From: Pseudarthrobacter sp. NIBRBAC000502772
Lineage (GTDB): Bacteria > Actinomycetota > Actinomycetes > Actinomycetales > Micrococcaceae
Reading direction: 5' to 3'
Assembly: GCF_006517235.1 (NCBI RefSeq)
Contig: NZ_CP041188.1
Coordinates: 682,001 to 746,000, forward strand
Length of the DNA: 64,000 nt
The translations under genes and the position numbers were made by a program. Shown here in pieces: positions 51,551 through 60,667 of the stretch. Below the pieces are notes generated by a model, which did no database searches, had not been told where the DNA came from, and saw only the letters and a program-made list of their open reading frames with translations. Position 1 is the stretch's first letter. Each line of letters begins with the position of its first letter.

Positions 51551-52369
51551 ATGCGGCTGGTAGCAAGTGATATTGACGGAACGATTCTTGGGCACGACGG
51601 AAAGATCAGCGACCGCACCGTCCGGGCCTTCCACGCCTGCAGGGACGCCGGCATCGAGCTCGTTTTTGTCACCGGCCGCCCGCCGCGCTGGCTCCACCCG
51701 CTGGAGGAACAGCTGGGCCACACCGGCACTGTCATCTGTTCCAACGGCGCCGTGGTGTGGGACCTCGAAGCGGACCGGCTGGTTTCCGCCCGGACGCTGG
51801 GCATTGACGCGGTGCTGGAACTGCGGCGGATCATCAAGGAACTGCGCCCCGCCGCGCTCTTCGCCGCGGAAACACTGACCGGATTCCATCTTGAGCCCGG
51901 TTTCATCGAGAACGGCACCAGCGAGCTGCTGGCCGAATTTACCCCCGCCCCGCTGGCCGAAACGCTGACCCCGGACGACGCCGTCGTGAAGTTCCTGGCG
52001 ATTGTCAGGGATGGCACCGCGGACGACTTCCTGGCCGCGGTGCGGCCCGCCGTCGCCCATCTGGCGTCCGCCACGCACTCCGCGCCCACCGTGGCGATGC
52101 TGGAACTGTCCCTCCCCGGCGTCAACAAGGCCGTCACCCTGGCCGAATACGCCAACTCCCTGTCCATTGACGCGGCCGACGTCGTGGCGTTCGGGGACAT
52201 GCCCAACGACGTCGAGATGCTGCGCTGGGCAGGCCACGGGTACGCCATGGCCAGCGGCCATCCGGACGCCATCAGCGCCGCCGGGCAGCAGGCACCCCAC
52301 TTTGACGACGACGGCGTGGCCCAGGTTCTCGAGGCCAGGCTCGCGGCGCTGGGCGTAGAGCTGTCCTGA
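51551..52369 (+). CDS. HAD-superfamily (Cof type) phosphatase
   Basis: A 272-residue HAD-IIB hydrolase. The nucleophile motif is VASDIDGTILGHDGKISDRT, motif II is FVTGRPPRW, and the end carries NKAVTLAEYANSLSIDAADVVAFGDMPNDVEMLRWAGHGYAMASG with Lys (motif III) and the acidic motif IV. Such enzymes dephosphorylate sugar phosphates or cofactors. It is divergent from the SsuA-like gene across about 215 bases. Confidence 0.88.
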   Translation: MRLVASDIDGTILGHDGKISDRTVRAFHACRDAGIELVFVTGRPPRWLHPLEEQLGHTGTVICSNGAVVWDLEADRLVSARTLGIDAVLELRRIIKELRPAALFAAETLTGFHLEPGFIENGTSELLAEFTPAPLAETLTPDDAVVKFLAIVRDGTADDFLAAVRPAVAHLASATHSAPTVAMLELSLPGVNKAVTLAEYANSLSIDAADVVAFGDMPNDVEMLRWAGHGYAMASGHPDAISAAGQQAPHFDDDGVAQVLEARLAALGVELS

Positions 52370-52471
52370 TTCGGCTCTGTAGCCGGAAATTCACAGCCTC
52401 CGCTCACCTTCCGTTCACGTTTGCCGCCTACCGTGGGCTACGGATACACATCCGCGGCTAAAGGGGAAGTC

Positions 52472-52720
52472 ATGGCAAGGAACGGCAACCAACGCGCGGC
52501 CGAAGCGCCGCTGCGCCCGGCAGAGCCGGCTGCGCACTGGAAGGCACTGAAAGAGGGCGACCGCGTGCGCGTCCGCCTCACCCAGGGATACGAAACCAGC
52601 GGTTTCGTGGACGCCATCACCTGGGACCACACCGCTGTGTGGGTGGATCTCGACAACGGCCATGGCCGCACACTGCTGCACTGCAGTGACGGCGTGGAGA
52701 TTGTGCCGCAGGACGGATAG
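52472..52720 (+). CDS. Small beta-rich protein of unknown function (82 aa)
   Basis: The ATG at 52472 follows AAAGGGGAAG. Residues about 25-80 (GDRVRVRLTQGYETSGFVDAITWDHTAVWVDLDNGHGRTLLHCSDGVEIV) look like a small five-stranded barrel of the SH3/KOW kind. No membrane segment. It lies 27 bases before the glycerophosphodiesterase gene on the same strand. I do not recognise the family. Confidence 0.65.
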   Translation: MARNGNQRAAEAPLRPAEPAAHWKALKEGDRVRVRLTQGYETSGFVDAITWDHTAVWVDLDNGHGRTLLHCSDGVEIVPQDG

Positions 52721-52747
52721 CCCAGCGGCTCCGGTACGCTCGCAAAC

Positions 52748-53554
52748 GTGACTGAGCCGTTTTTTGATGCTTCCGGCGGTGCTGCCCGTCCCTCGCATCC
52801 CATCGCCATGGCCCACCGCGGATTCTCGCGGGAGGGGTTGGAGAACTCGATGGCCGCCTTCCGGGCCGCCGCCGAACTTGGCTATGAGTACCTCGAGACG
52901 GATGTGCACACCACCTCCGATGGCGTGCTGCTGCTCTTCCACGACGACACCCTGGACCGGGTCACTGACGGCCGTGGCCGGATTTCCGAGCTGACCGCCG
53001 CCGAGGTTTCCACCGCGCGGATCGGCGGGCACGAGCCCGTGCCGCTCTTCGATGACCTGCTGATGGCCTTCCCGGCCGCCCGGCTGAACCTGGACGTCAA
53101 AGACTGGAACTCCGTGCAAAGCCTTGCCGCAGGCATCGAACGGCACGCCGCACATGACCGGGTCCTGGTGGCCAGTTTTTCAGACCGCCGACGCCGGGCG
53201 GTGCTGAAGCTGCTGAGCCGTCCGGTGGCGTCGTCGGCAGGGATGGTGACGAACGCGCTGCTTGTCCTCTTGGGCCCGGTGCTTCCGGCCGCGTGGCTGC
53301 GATTTGTCCTGCAGGGTCCGTTGCGGGATGTCCAGGCGCTCCAGGTTCCGGTCCGGTACGGGGCGATCCGCGTGGTGACGCCTGCCTATGTGCGGAGGGC
53401 GCACGCCCTGGGCCTGGTGGTCCATGTGTGGACCATCAACCACCCCGCCGAAATGCACCGGTTGCTGGACCTGGGCGTGGACGGGATCGTGACGGACCGC
53501 GCGGATCTGCTGAAGCAGGTCCTGCAGGAGCGAGGCGAGTGGCCCGGCAGCTGA
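52748..53554 (+). CDS. Glycerophosphodiester phosphodiesterase
   Basis: A 268-residue GDPD-family TIM barrel. IAMAHRGFSREGLENSMAAF (catalytic His), YEYLETDVHTTSDGVLLLFHDDTLDRVTDG (metal ligands and second His) and LNLDVKD are canonical. It hydrolyses glycerophosphodiesters to glycerol 3-phosphate and an alcohol. No signal peptide, so it is cytoplasmic. One hydrophobic stretch (about residues 160-185) is longer than usual. GTG at 52748. Confidence 0.9.
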   Translation: MTEPFFDASGGAARPSHPIAMAHRGFSREGLENSMAAFRAAAELGYEYLETDVHTTSDGVLLLFHDDTLDRVTDGRGRISELTAAEVSTARIGGHEPVPLFDDLLMAFPAARLNLDVKDWNSVQSLAAGIERHAAHDRVLVASFSDRRRRAVLKLLSRPVASSAGMVTNALLVLLGPVLPAAWLRFVLQGPLRDVQALQVPVRYGAIRVVTPAYVRRAHALGLVVHVWTINHPAEMHRLLDLGVDGIVTDRADLLKQVLQERGEWPGS

Positions 53555-53560
53555 CTTGCG

Positions 53561-54616
53561 TTAGTCGGAGCCGCCGGGACCGTGGGTGCCGTGATCGGCT
53601 GCGGCGGCGAGGCGGCGGAGCCCGTCGGGGTCAAGCGGCGTATTCCATGCCGCCCAATCCTTCGGCTGCACCGAGGGCCGGCCCAACAGGTAGCCCTGGC
53701 CGGCGCTGAAGCCCAACTCGGTGAGGACCATCAGTTCCTCGGCGGTTTCAACACCTTCGGCCACCAGAATACTGCCGATCTGCTCCGCGAAGTCCACCAG
53801 GCAAGCGGCCAGGGCGTGCTGGGACGTATCCGTGTCCACGCCGCTGATCACGTTCCTGCCCAGCTTGATGAAGTCGGGCCGCAGATGGAGCATCCGGCTG
53901 AGGGCGCCCGCGCCGGGGTGTGAGTCATCGATTGCAATGCGCAGCCCGCGTTCCCGGAGCGGCGTAATTGCGGAAACGAAATGCGAGTATTCCTCGTCCG
54001 GAATTCCGTCCGTCAATTCGAGCACAATGCGGTCTATTGGCAGCTCGATGTGGTCGAACAATTCGGGCAGCCGGGGATCCAGGCATGACGTGGGGGAGAT
54101 GTTCAGGGCAACGTAGACGTGCGGGGGGAGTTTTGCGGCAGCGGCGGCTGCGGCTGCGAGTGCCGAGAATTCCAGGTTGGCGCCCAATCCAACGGCGGCC
54201 GCCTCGGCGAACCAGAGTTCCGCGCTGGCGCCGTCGTCGCTGACAAAGCGCGACAACGCCTCTACGCCCACAACGGCCTTGGACTCGAGGCCGTAGATGG
54301 GCTGGAACGCGGTCATCAGCATCTGGTTTTCCAGCAGCGCGCTGATCCGCGACAGGCTGCGCAGGGAATCCAGCTGCTCGGCCACGTGTGGCGGCATGGC
54401 GCTGGGAGGCTGCGGGAAGCGCGCGGTGTCGGGCGTATCCGCGTCTGTGGTGTCTTGTTGCCGGCGTTCCAGAAGATATTCCAGCAGGGCCCGTTCCGGC
54501 ATACCGGGGTTTTCCCCCAAGCGGTTGCTAAGGCGCTGACGTATTGCCGCTCCGGCAGGATCGGAATCCGCCAAAACCGCCGCAATAACTCCCCAAGCTT
54601 GTACCCGAACCGTCAT
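53561..54616 (-). CDS. EAL-domain protein with altered catalytic motifs
   Basis: A 351-residue protein. Residues about 1-95 are a helical region. The EAL domain (about 100-335) has VVGVEALSRF, ALNISPTSCLD, LELTDGIPDEE, IDDSHPGAGALSRM, DFIKLGRNVI and AEGVETAEEL. Two catalytic places differ from active c-di-GMP phosphodiesterases: ELTE is ELTD, and the DDFGTG loop is DDSHPG. It may bind c-di-GMP or a protein partner instead of cutting it. ATG at 54616. It is separated from the GGDEF-EAL gene by 180 AT-richer bases, probably its promoter. Confidence 0.85.
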   Translation of the reverse strand: MTVRVQAWGVIAAVLADSDPAGAAIRQRLSNRLGENPGMPERALLEYLLERRQQDTTDADTPDTARFPQPPSAMPPHVAEQLDSLRSLSRISALLENQMLMTAFQPIYGLESKAVVGVEALSRFVSDDGASAELWFAEAAAVGLGANLEFSALAAAAAAAAKLPPHVYVALNISPTSCLDPRLPELFDHIELPIDRIVLELTDGIPDEEYSHFVSAITPLRERGLRIAIDDSHPGAGALSRMLHLRPDFIKLGRNVISGVDTDTSQHALAACLVDFAEQIGSILVAEGVETAEELMVLTELGFSAGQGYLLGRPSVQPKDWAAWNTPLDPDGLRRLAAAADHGTHGPGGSD

Positions 54617-54796
54617 TAGCAACGCCCCCAGTTGACGAAGTAATGGCTCCTTGGCCCCTTTATTTTCAAATTTCCAGATGCCTTCGGAATTCGTTACTTC
54701 TGATTAATGCCGATCTTCCTGGCCTCGAAGAATCGGATACCGCAACTTGATCGTATATCGGGATGATCCAAAAGCGCAGCCCTTAATCGATCAACC

Positions 54797-56329
54797 TCAA
54801 TTACTTTCGGAAGAAGTTTCGGCCAACAGCGCAGGAATCCGCTCGGGCGGGACGGGCTTGCTGAAGAAGTAGCCCTGCGCGCTGAGGCACCCGAGGTTCC
54901 GGAGGTGCTCGGCCTGTTCCGCCGTTTCCACGCCTTCCCACACAGCTTCGAGCCCGCAGGCGCGCACCAACTGCAGGACTGCAGCCACCAGTGCCGGCTG
55001 GCTGGGGTCTGTGCCCAGGCCCTCGATCAGGGACCGGTCCACTTTGACCCGGTCCACGGGGAGCCGGCGCAGGTAGCTGATGGAGGAGTATCCGGTACCG
55101 AAGTCGTCGATCTCGATCCCTACCCCCAGCCCGCGCAGCCCGCCCAGGGAATACCGGTCCAGTTCGTTGCCCCTGACGATGGCCGCTTCGGTCAGCTCCA
55201 GGACAACCTGCTCGGGGCGGACGCCTGTCTCCTTGAGCACGGCGCGGACGTCCTCGATGAACTGCAGGCTCTGCAGATCCGTTGCCGAGATGTTGACCCG
55301 CACGGAAAACCGGCTGTCCACCACGTCGGCATCAATCCAGGTGCGTAGCTGGCCTACAGCGGTGCTGAGCACCCACAGGCCCAGTTCGGAGATCAGGCCG
55401 GCATCTTCTGCCAGCGGGATGAACTCGTCCGGCATGATGCGGCCGCGGGTGGGGTGGTCCCAGCGGATCAGGGCTTCCACCCCTTCAATGCGGCCGGTGC
55501 CCAGTTCAACCACGGGCTGGTAGTGCAGCACCAGGCCGTTGCCCTTGATGGCGGCCCGGAGATCCTCCAGGAGTTGGCTGCGGAGCCTCCGGATGAGCAG
55601 GAGCCCGGGTTCGAAGACGTGAAGCCGGTTCTGGCCCTCGGCTTTGGAGGCGTACATGGCCACATCGGCCTCCATCAGCAGGTCCTCGGCCCTCCGCCCG
55701 GCCGCCCCGACGCTGAGTCCTACGCTCGCCCCGCAGCGGACGGTCCGGTCAGGCAGGTCAATGGGTTCCTTGATGGCGGCCAGGATGCGCTGGCCTACGA
55801 CGGTGGCCTGGTCGGCGCCCGTGGCCGGCATAACGATGGCGAACTCGTCCCCGCCCAGCCGGGCAACCACGTCGCTGGTCCGGACGGCGCTGCGGATGCG
55901 CTGCGCCACGGTGATCAGGACCTGATCGCCGGCAGTGTGGCCGAGGGTGTCGTTGATGGATTTGAAGGCATCAAGGTCAAGGAGGAGGATGACGGGCTGG
56001 CTGAGGGGATCGCCGTCGTGGTCCTGGGCGGACTTCAGCGCGGACAGAAGCGCCGAGCGGTTGGCGAGGCCCGTGAGGGGATCCTGCATGGCCATCATCT
56101 GCATTTCGCGGTGGGCTTCGTGCAGCAGCTGTGTGCGGACCTCAACACGCTGCTCAAGCTCTTCGTAGATGATCTGCAGGTCCTCGGCCAGGAGGTTGGT
56201 GCCCATGATGATGGCGTCGAGCTCGTCCCGGGCCGGCGATACTTCTATCCGCGACTGGAGGTCTCCGGAGGCGAGCCGGACGATGCCATCGAGCAGCTGG
56301 GAGAGCCTGGGGTCATCGTCAGCGAACAT
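54797..56329 (-). CDS. GGDEF-EAL protein (c-di-GMP synthesis/breakdown)
   Basis: A 510-residue protein: a short HAMP/coiled-coil-like start (about 1-75), a GGDEF domain (about 78-240; DPLTGLANRSALL, FKSINDTLGHTAGDQVL, RLGGDEFAIVM) and an EAL domain (about 258-500; GVEALIRWDHP, VNISATDLQS, LELTEAAIVR, IDDFGTGYSSISYLRRLPVDRVKVDRSLI, WEGVETAEQ). Both sets of active residues look complete. It lies 20 bases after the histidine-kinase gene and is probably its output or co-regulated. Confidence 0.92.
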   Translation of the reverse strand: MFADDDPRLSQLLDGIVRLASGDLQSRIEVSPARDELDAIIMGTNLLAEDLQIIYEELEQRVEVRTQLLHEAHREMQMMAMQDPLTGLANRSALLSALKSAQDHDGDPLSQPVILLLDLDAFKSINDTLGHTAGDQVLITVAQRIRSAVRTSDVVARLGGDEFAIVMPATGADQATVVGQRILAAIKEPIDLPDRTVRCGASVGLSVGAAGRRAEDLLMEADVAMYASKAEGQNRLHVFEPGLLLIRRLRSQLLEDLRAAIKGNGLVLHYQPVVELGTGRIEGVEALIRWDHPTRGRIMPDEFIPLAEDAGLISELGLWVLSTAVGQLRTWIDADVVDSRFSVRVNISATDLQSLQFIEDVRAVLKETGVRPEQVVLELTEAAIVRGNELDRYSLGGLRGLGVGIEIDDFGTGYSSISYLRRLPVDRVKVDRSLIEGLGTDPSQPALVAAVLQLVRACGLEAVWEGVETAEQAEHLRNLGCLSAQGYFFSKPVPPERIPALLAETSSESN

Positions 56330-56349
56330 CTGGTGCCTCCTTTCCGGGT

Positions 56350-58005
56350 TCAGGTTCCGTGGGACGCGTGGGCTCCAAGGCGGAGGTTCACGGTGACAGT
56401 GGTGCCAACGCCCAGCTCCGAGGTTACGTCAATGCGGCCGCCGTGGCGTTGGACGATGTCCTGCGTGATGGCGAGCCCAAGCCCGGTGCCCGGAACCGCC
56501 CCGGACATCGCGTTCGAGGCGCGGTAGAAGCGGGTGAAGATGTGGGCTATCTCGTCGCTGGAGATCCCTATCCCGCTGTCCGAGACGCTGACCGTCGCCC
56601 AGCGGGTGCCGTCTGCATCTGCCCGCGTCAGGCTGACGACGTCGATCTGTCCGCCGCTGGGGGTGAACTTGATGGCGTTGGAGACCAGGTTCGTGAAAAC
56701 CTGCTGCAGCTGAACCTCATCGGCAAGGATTTCCTGATCCTCCGAGGCGTGGGCCATCACAATGGCGACGTTCTGCACTGTCGCGAGCGGCCTGAGCGCG
56801 GCGGTGACGATCTCCAGAGTCCGAGCCAGCCGGACAGGGGTCAGGTGCAGCGGGCTTTGTTCATGCCCGTTGCGGGAAACGCTCAGCATGTCTTCGATCA
56901 GCAACCGCAGCCGTTCCGCGTTCCTGACCACGATGTCCAGCATCTGGTGGACCTCGCTGGACACGGGATCAGACGTATTCTCCTGGATCATGTCCAGGTA
57001 CGCCATGATCGATGTCAGCGGCGTGCGGAGCTCATGGTTGACCGTGGCCAGGAAGTCGGTTTTGGCTTTGTCCAGCTGCTGGAGCTGCTTGACCACCTGC
57101 TGCTGGCTGGTGATCAGGTGGCTTTGGATCAGGCCGTGGGCGGTATTGCCTGCCACGTGCTGGATCAGTGCCAGCTCGGCCCGCGACCATTCCCTGGGCG
57201 AGTTAAGCAGGGCGATCCAAATGATTCCCAGGGACGAGCTGCCGTCCCCCATCGGGACGGCCACGGATGCCGCGGCGCGCAGCTTCGCGAGTTCGGCCGG
57301 CAATTGGACGTCGCCGGTGCCCAGCGGTGCGAAAGCTCCGTCCGCCGTCAGGGCCTCAGCCCGCGACCACAGTGCGTCAGCCGTCCTGCGCACCGGGTCT
57401 TCGTCCGTGAACAATCCTTCGGGCAGCGGAGCCAGGCCGGGCCGCTGCCACTGGGCGGTGATGGGTGGCACCCTGTCGTCGTCGAATGTGGTCAGCCAGA
57501 CCCGGTCCGCGCCGAACGTCTCGCCGAACCCCCTGACCACAAAGTCGGCGATCTGTTGCGGATGGTTGGTGCCGCGGACCGCCGCGGATACCTGCCGCAG
57601 CCTTTCGCGGAGCGTCTCCGCTTCCTGCCGCGCTTCGTTCCGGCGGGAGACCAGGTTGATCAGGGCTGTGGCGCGGTGGACGAGTTCCTTGGCAGCAGGC
57701 GGCTTGGCGATGGAGTCCCGTACGCCGGCATGCTCCACTGACTTGACCTCTGCCGGACTGTCGAGATCCACGAGGACCAGCACAGGGGCGGTCGCGTCGA
57801 CGTCGGAGAGTGAACTGTCCAGGATCAGGACGGAGGGCTCGCGCTGGTCCAGAAGCGCCGACAGGCTGGCGGCGTCGCCGGCAGTTTTGACCGTGAAGCC
57901 CGCAGCTTCCAGTGCCGCCGTGGTGGATTCCCGGCGCCCGGCGTCGGGGTCCGCAACGACAGCCAGGTATGGCACGGTTGCGAAATGTGGTGTGACCGCT
58001 GGCAA
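56350..58005 (-). CDS. Hybrid-like sensor histidine kinase with GAF domain
   Basis: A 551-residue soluble kinase. Residues about 10-115 look like a receiver fold (YLAVVADPDAGRRESTTAALEAAGFTV, VLILDSSLSDVD, SIAKPP), about 140-290 a GAF domain, then the H-box VNHELRTPLTSIMAYL (His near 325) and the ATPase domain with NLVSNAIKFTP, VSVSDSGIGIS and GTGLGLAITQDIVQRHGG. No membrane segment. TTG start at 58005 with GGGGG upstream. The next gene is the GGDEF-EAL protein, which suggests a c-di-GMP output. Confidence 0.88.
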   Translation of the reverse strand: MPAVTPHFATVPYLAVVADPDAGRRESTTAALEAAGFTVKTAGDAASLSALLDQREPSVLILDSSLSDVDATAPVLVLVDLDSPAEVKSVEHAGVRDSIAKPPAAKELVHRATALINLVSRRNEARQEAETLRERLRQVSAAVRGTNHPQQIADFVVRGFGETFGADRVWLTTFDDDRVPPITAQWQRPGLAPLPEGLFTDEDPVRRTADALWSRAEALTADGAFAPLGTGDVQLPAELAKLRAAASVAVPMGDGSSSLGIIWIALLNSPREWSRAELALIQHVAGNTAHGLIQSHLITSQQQVVKQLQQLDKAKTDFLATVNHELRTPLTSIMAYLDMIQENTSDPVSSEVHQMLDIVVRNAERLRLLIEDMLSVSRNGHEQSPLHLTPVRLARTLEIVTAALRPLATVQNVAIVMAHASEDQEILADEVQLQQVFTNLVSNAIKFTPSGGQIDVVSLTRADADGTRWATVSVSDSGIGISSDEIAHIFTRFYRASNAMSGAVPGTGLGLAITQDIVQRHGGRIDVTSELGVGTTVTVNLRLGAHASHGT

Positions 58006-58109
58006 ACCTGCCCCCTTCGCTCCTGAGTGAGCACCTGCTTGCTCCTGACTGAGTACATTGTAGGGTGACGAAGCACACCTATTCCTATAAGAATGCGCGG
58101 AGGGTAATC

Positions 58110-58496
58110 GTGACGAGTCAGCCTGCAGAAGCGGCCAAGGCGGACCTGACGCTGGATGAGCGGGGTGTTATCCAGCTGAAGTGGCCGCGGGGTGTGTCAA
58201 TTACGGAATCCGACGCTGAGTCGGCCATGCAGAAGGTCAATGACCTGTGCGGCACCCGCCGACACCCCATGCTGGTGGATATGGCCACCACGGCCAAGGT
58301 CAGCCGGGGAGCCCGCACGGTTTTTGGCCGTCCCTGCCAGGCCTCGCGCATTGCGCTGCTGGGGGCGTCGCCTGTTGACAGAGTGCTTGCCAACTTCATC
58401 CTGGGCATCAACAAAGTGCCCTGCCCCACCCGGTTCTTTACGTCCCGAGACGACGCCATGGCCTGGCTGCTGAAGGAGCCAGCGGCCACCGCCTGA
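58110..58496 (+). CDS. STAS-like / SpoIIAA-type protein
   Basis: A 128-residue protein. The GTG at 58110 has GGAGGG five bases upstream; an earlier GTG at 58065 lacks such a site. The sequence (LTLDERGVIQLKWPRGVSITESDAESAMQKVN, HPMLVDMATTAKVSRGARTVF, SRIALLGASPVDRVLANFIL, PTRFFTSRDDAMAWLL) has the order of strands and helices of STAS/SEC14-like regulatory domains. It is divergent from the histidine kinase. A role in that signalling block is plausible but unproven. Confidence 0.65.
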   Translation: MTSQPAEAAKADLTLDERGVIQLKWPRGVSITESDAESAMQKVNDLCGTRRHPMLVDMATTAKVSRGARTVFGRPCQASRIALLGASPVDRVLANFILGINKVPCPTRFFTSRDDAMAWLLKEPAATA

Positions 58497-58550
58497 ACGA
58501 ACCCGCCCGGCCAAACCGCTGCGGCGTGTTCGGCGACCTATATTTGTACG

Positions 58551-59375
58551 ATGCCATCCCCAGCGAAACCGGTGCTCGCCGCCTTGCGGAAGTACCTCAT
58601 CCTGCCCAAACTGATCGCATTGTCCTGGTCGGCGCCCAAAAACAGGACCGTGGCCTGGGACAGGTATTGGGCCGGAATCGCCCGGACAGGCGCCCGCAGC
58701 GACGTTCTGTGGGACTCTGGCACGGACCAGGAGCTGCTGGGCTACCGGGACATCCTGCAGCGGCACTTCGATCCCAGTCTTCCCGTGGTGGATGTGGGGT
58801 GCGGGCATGGTGCCTTCAGCCGCGCGCTGACTGCTTTTTCACCGCAGGTGCTGGGCGTTGACGTGTCTGCACACGCGGTGGCCCGTGCCCGGGACGAATC
58901 GGCGGGCGTTGAGTGTGTCAGCTACCTGGCCCGGGACATGACCGAGCTGGGGGCTGCCTCCGGGCTGGTGGGATCCACGGATGCCAACGTCTTTGTCCGT
59001 GGCGTGCTGCACGTCCTGACCGAGGCCGATCAGGCCGCGCTGATGGAAAATCTGAGGCAGCTCGTGGGCGCCCGCGGCACAGTCTTTCTGGCGGAGACGA
59101 ACTTCCAGGGCAACCCGGTGGAGTACGTCGCGCATCTGGGTGCGTCGCTGCGGAGCATCCCGGCCCCGCTGGAGCTCGCGATCCGGACACTGCCCATGCC
59201 GGGCCACTTCGGACCGCAGGAGCTCGCCCGTGTGATGCCCAGGGGCCGGTGGACGCTGGTGGAGGACGGGGCCGTGACCATCGAGACCAACCCGCTGATG
59301 GATGCCGGGGGGAGCAGCCGCATACCGGGCTACTTTGCGGTGCTCAAGGCCAAGGATCCCGACGCCGGCCGGTAG
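58551..59375 (+). CDS. Class I SAM-dependent methyltransferase
   Basis: A 274-residue methyltransferase with motif I VVDVGCGHGAFSRAL, the acidic strand VLGVDVSAHAV and a motif-IV-like TDANVFVRGVLHVL. The N-terminal 40 residues (ILPKLIALSWSAPKNRTVAWDRYWAGIARTG) are a family-specific lead. The substrate is unknown. It lies 54 bases after the STAS-like gene and before glycerate kinase on the same strand. Confidence 0.83.
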   Translation: MPSPAKPVLAALRKYLILPKLIALSWSAPKNRTVAWDRYWAGIARTGARSDVLWDSGTDQELLGYRDILQRHFDPSLPVVDVGCGHGAFSRALTAFSPQVLGVDVSAHAVARARDESAGVECVSYLARDMTELGAASGLVGSTDANVFVRGVLHVLTEADQAALMENLRQLVGARGTVFLAETNFQGNPVEYVAHLGASLRSIPAPLELAIRTLPMPGHFGPQELARVMPRGRWTLVEDGAVTIETNPLMDAGGSSRIPGYFAVLKAKDPDAGR

Positions 59376-59447
59376 TGGGCGTCCCGTGCTGTCCGCATGC
59401 CGGATTGGGCAAGCGCTTTCCCAAAGTTGGCTGGCATGATGGACGGC

Positions 59448-60572
59448 ATGCGCATTCTCATCGCTCCGGACAAGTTCAAGGGCTCGCTCACCGCCGCGGA
59501 GGCCGCCGCCGCCATCGCCGAAGGTGCGCTGCGCGTCTACCCGGACGCCGTCGCCAACCAGTTTCCAATCGCCGACGGCGGTGAAGGAACCCTGGAGGCT
59601 GCCGTTTCGGCCGGCTACGAGGAGCGGCTCAACGCCGTCGTGGGTCCCATCCTCGCCCCCGTGGGCGCCGCCTGGGCCATCCGGAAGAACGCCGACGGCG
59701 GTGCTACCGCCGTCATCGAGACGGCGCAGGCCTCCGGCCTGGCCGAGATGGAGCCCACCCCCGCCAACGCCCTGCGGGCCCACAGCTACGGCTGCGGACA
59801 GCTGATCGCCGCGGCCCTCGACGCCGGAGCCACCGAGATTGTGCTGGGCCTGGGCGGATCGGCCATGACCGACGGCGGCAGCGGTGCCCTGCGTGCGCTG
59901 GGCCTCAAGCCGCTGGACGCCGCCGGCAACGTTGTTCCGCTGGGCGGCGGATCACTCGCCGACGTTGCAGCCCTCGACACCACCGGACTGGACCCGCGGC
60001 TGTCCGCCGCCTCGTTCAGGATCGCCGTGGACGTCCAGAACCCCCTCTATGGCGCCACAGGCGCGGCCCACGTCTTCGGGGCCCAGAAGGGCGCCGACGA
60101 CGAGGCAATGGAACAGCTCGACGCCGGTCTCCGCAACTGGGCGTCTGTACTCCGGGAGGCCACTGGCCGGGACGTCAACATCCCGGGAGCCGGGGCGGCG
60201 GGCGGCTTCCCGGCGTCGTTCCTAGCCTTCACCAACGCCCGGCTGGAAGGCGGGTTCGCGCTCGTCGCCGGGCTCACCGGCCTCGCGGGCCACCTGGACA
60301 ACGCCGACCTGGTGATCACCGGCGAGGGTTCCATGGACTCGCAGTCGCTGACCGGCAAGGCCCCCATCGCGCTCGCCGACGCAGCCCGGGAACGCGGGAT
60401 CCCGGTGATCGTGGTGGCGGGGCGGATCATGGTGACGCCCGAGGACCTCGCGGCGCACGGCGTGGTAGCCGCCGCGCAGCTGCTGGATGTCGCGGCCAGC
60501 CCGGAAGACGCCGTCGCCAACGCGGCAAAACACCTGGCCTGGGCTACCAGCCAGGTTCTGGAAGGCGCCTGA
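59448..60572 (+). CDS. Glycerate kinase (GarK/GlxK family)
   Basis: A 374-residue glycerate kinase: MRILIAPDKFKGSLTAAEAAAAIAEG at the start, IADGGEGTLEA, EIVLGLGGSAMTDGGSGALRALG, and GAAGGFPASFLAF, ending with VITGEGSMDSQSLTGKAPIALADAA. It phosphorylates D-glycerate, probably at the 2-position, to feed glycolysis. The ATG at 59448 gives the exact family N-terminus; upstream codons are not conserved in look. Confidence 0.93.
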   Translation: MRILIAPDKFKGSLTAAEAAAAIAEGALRVYPDAVANQFPIADGGEGTLEAAVSAGYEERLNAVVGPILAPVGAAWAIRKNADGGATAVIETAQASGLAEMEPTPANALRAHSYGCGQLIAAALDAGATEIVLGLGGSAMTDGGSGALRALGLKPLDAAGNVVPLGGGSLADVAALDTTGLDPRLSAASFRIAVDVQNPLYGATGAAHVFGAQKGADDEAMEQLDAGLRNWASVLREATGRDVNIPGAGAAGGFPASFLAFTNARLEGGFALVAGLTGLAGHLDNADLVITGEGSMDSQSLTGKAPIALADAARERGIPVIVVAGRIMVTPEDLAAHGVVAAAQLLDVAASPEDAVANAAKHLAWATSQVLEGA

Positions 60573-60667
60573 AGCCAGCCCCCCGGCAATAAGCGGCCCC
60601 GGCGGCAATCGTCCCCGGGCGGCGCTGGGCTTACGGCTTGGGCTGCGGCTGACTCGGCACGCGCCGC

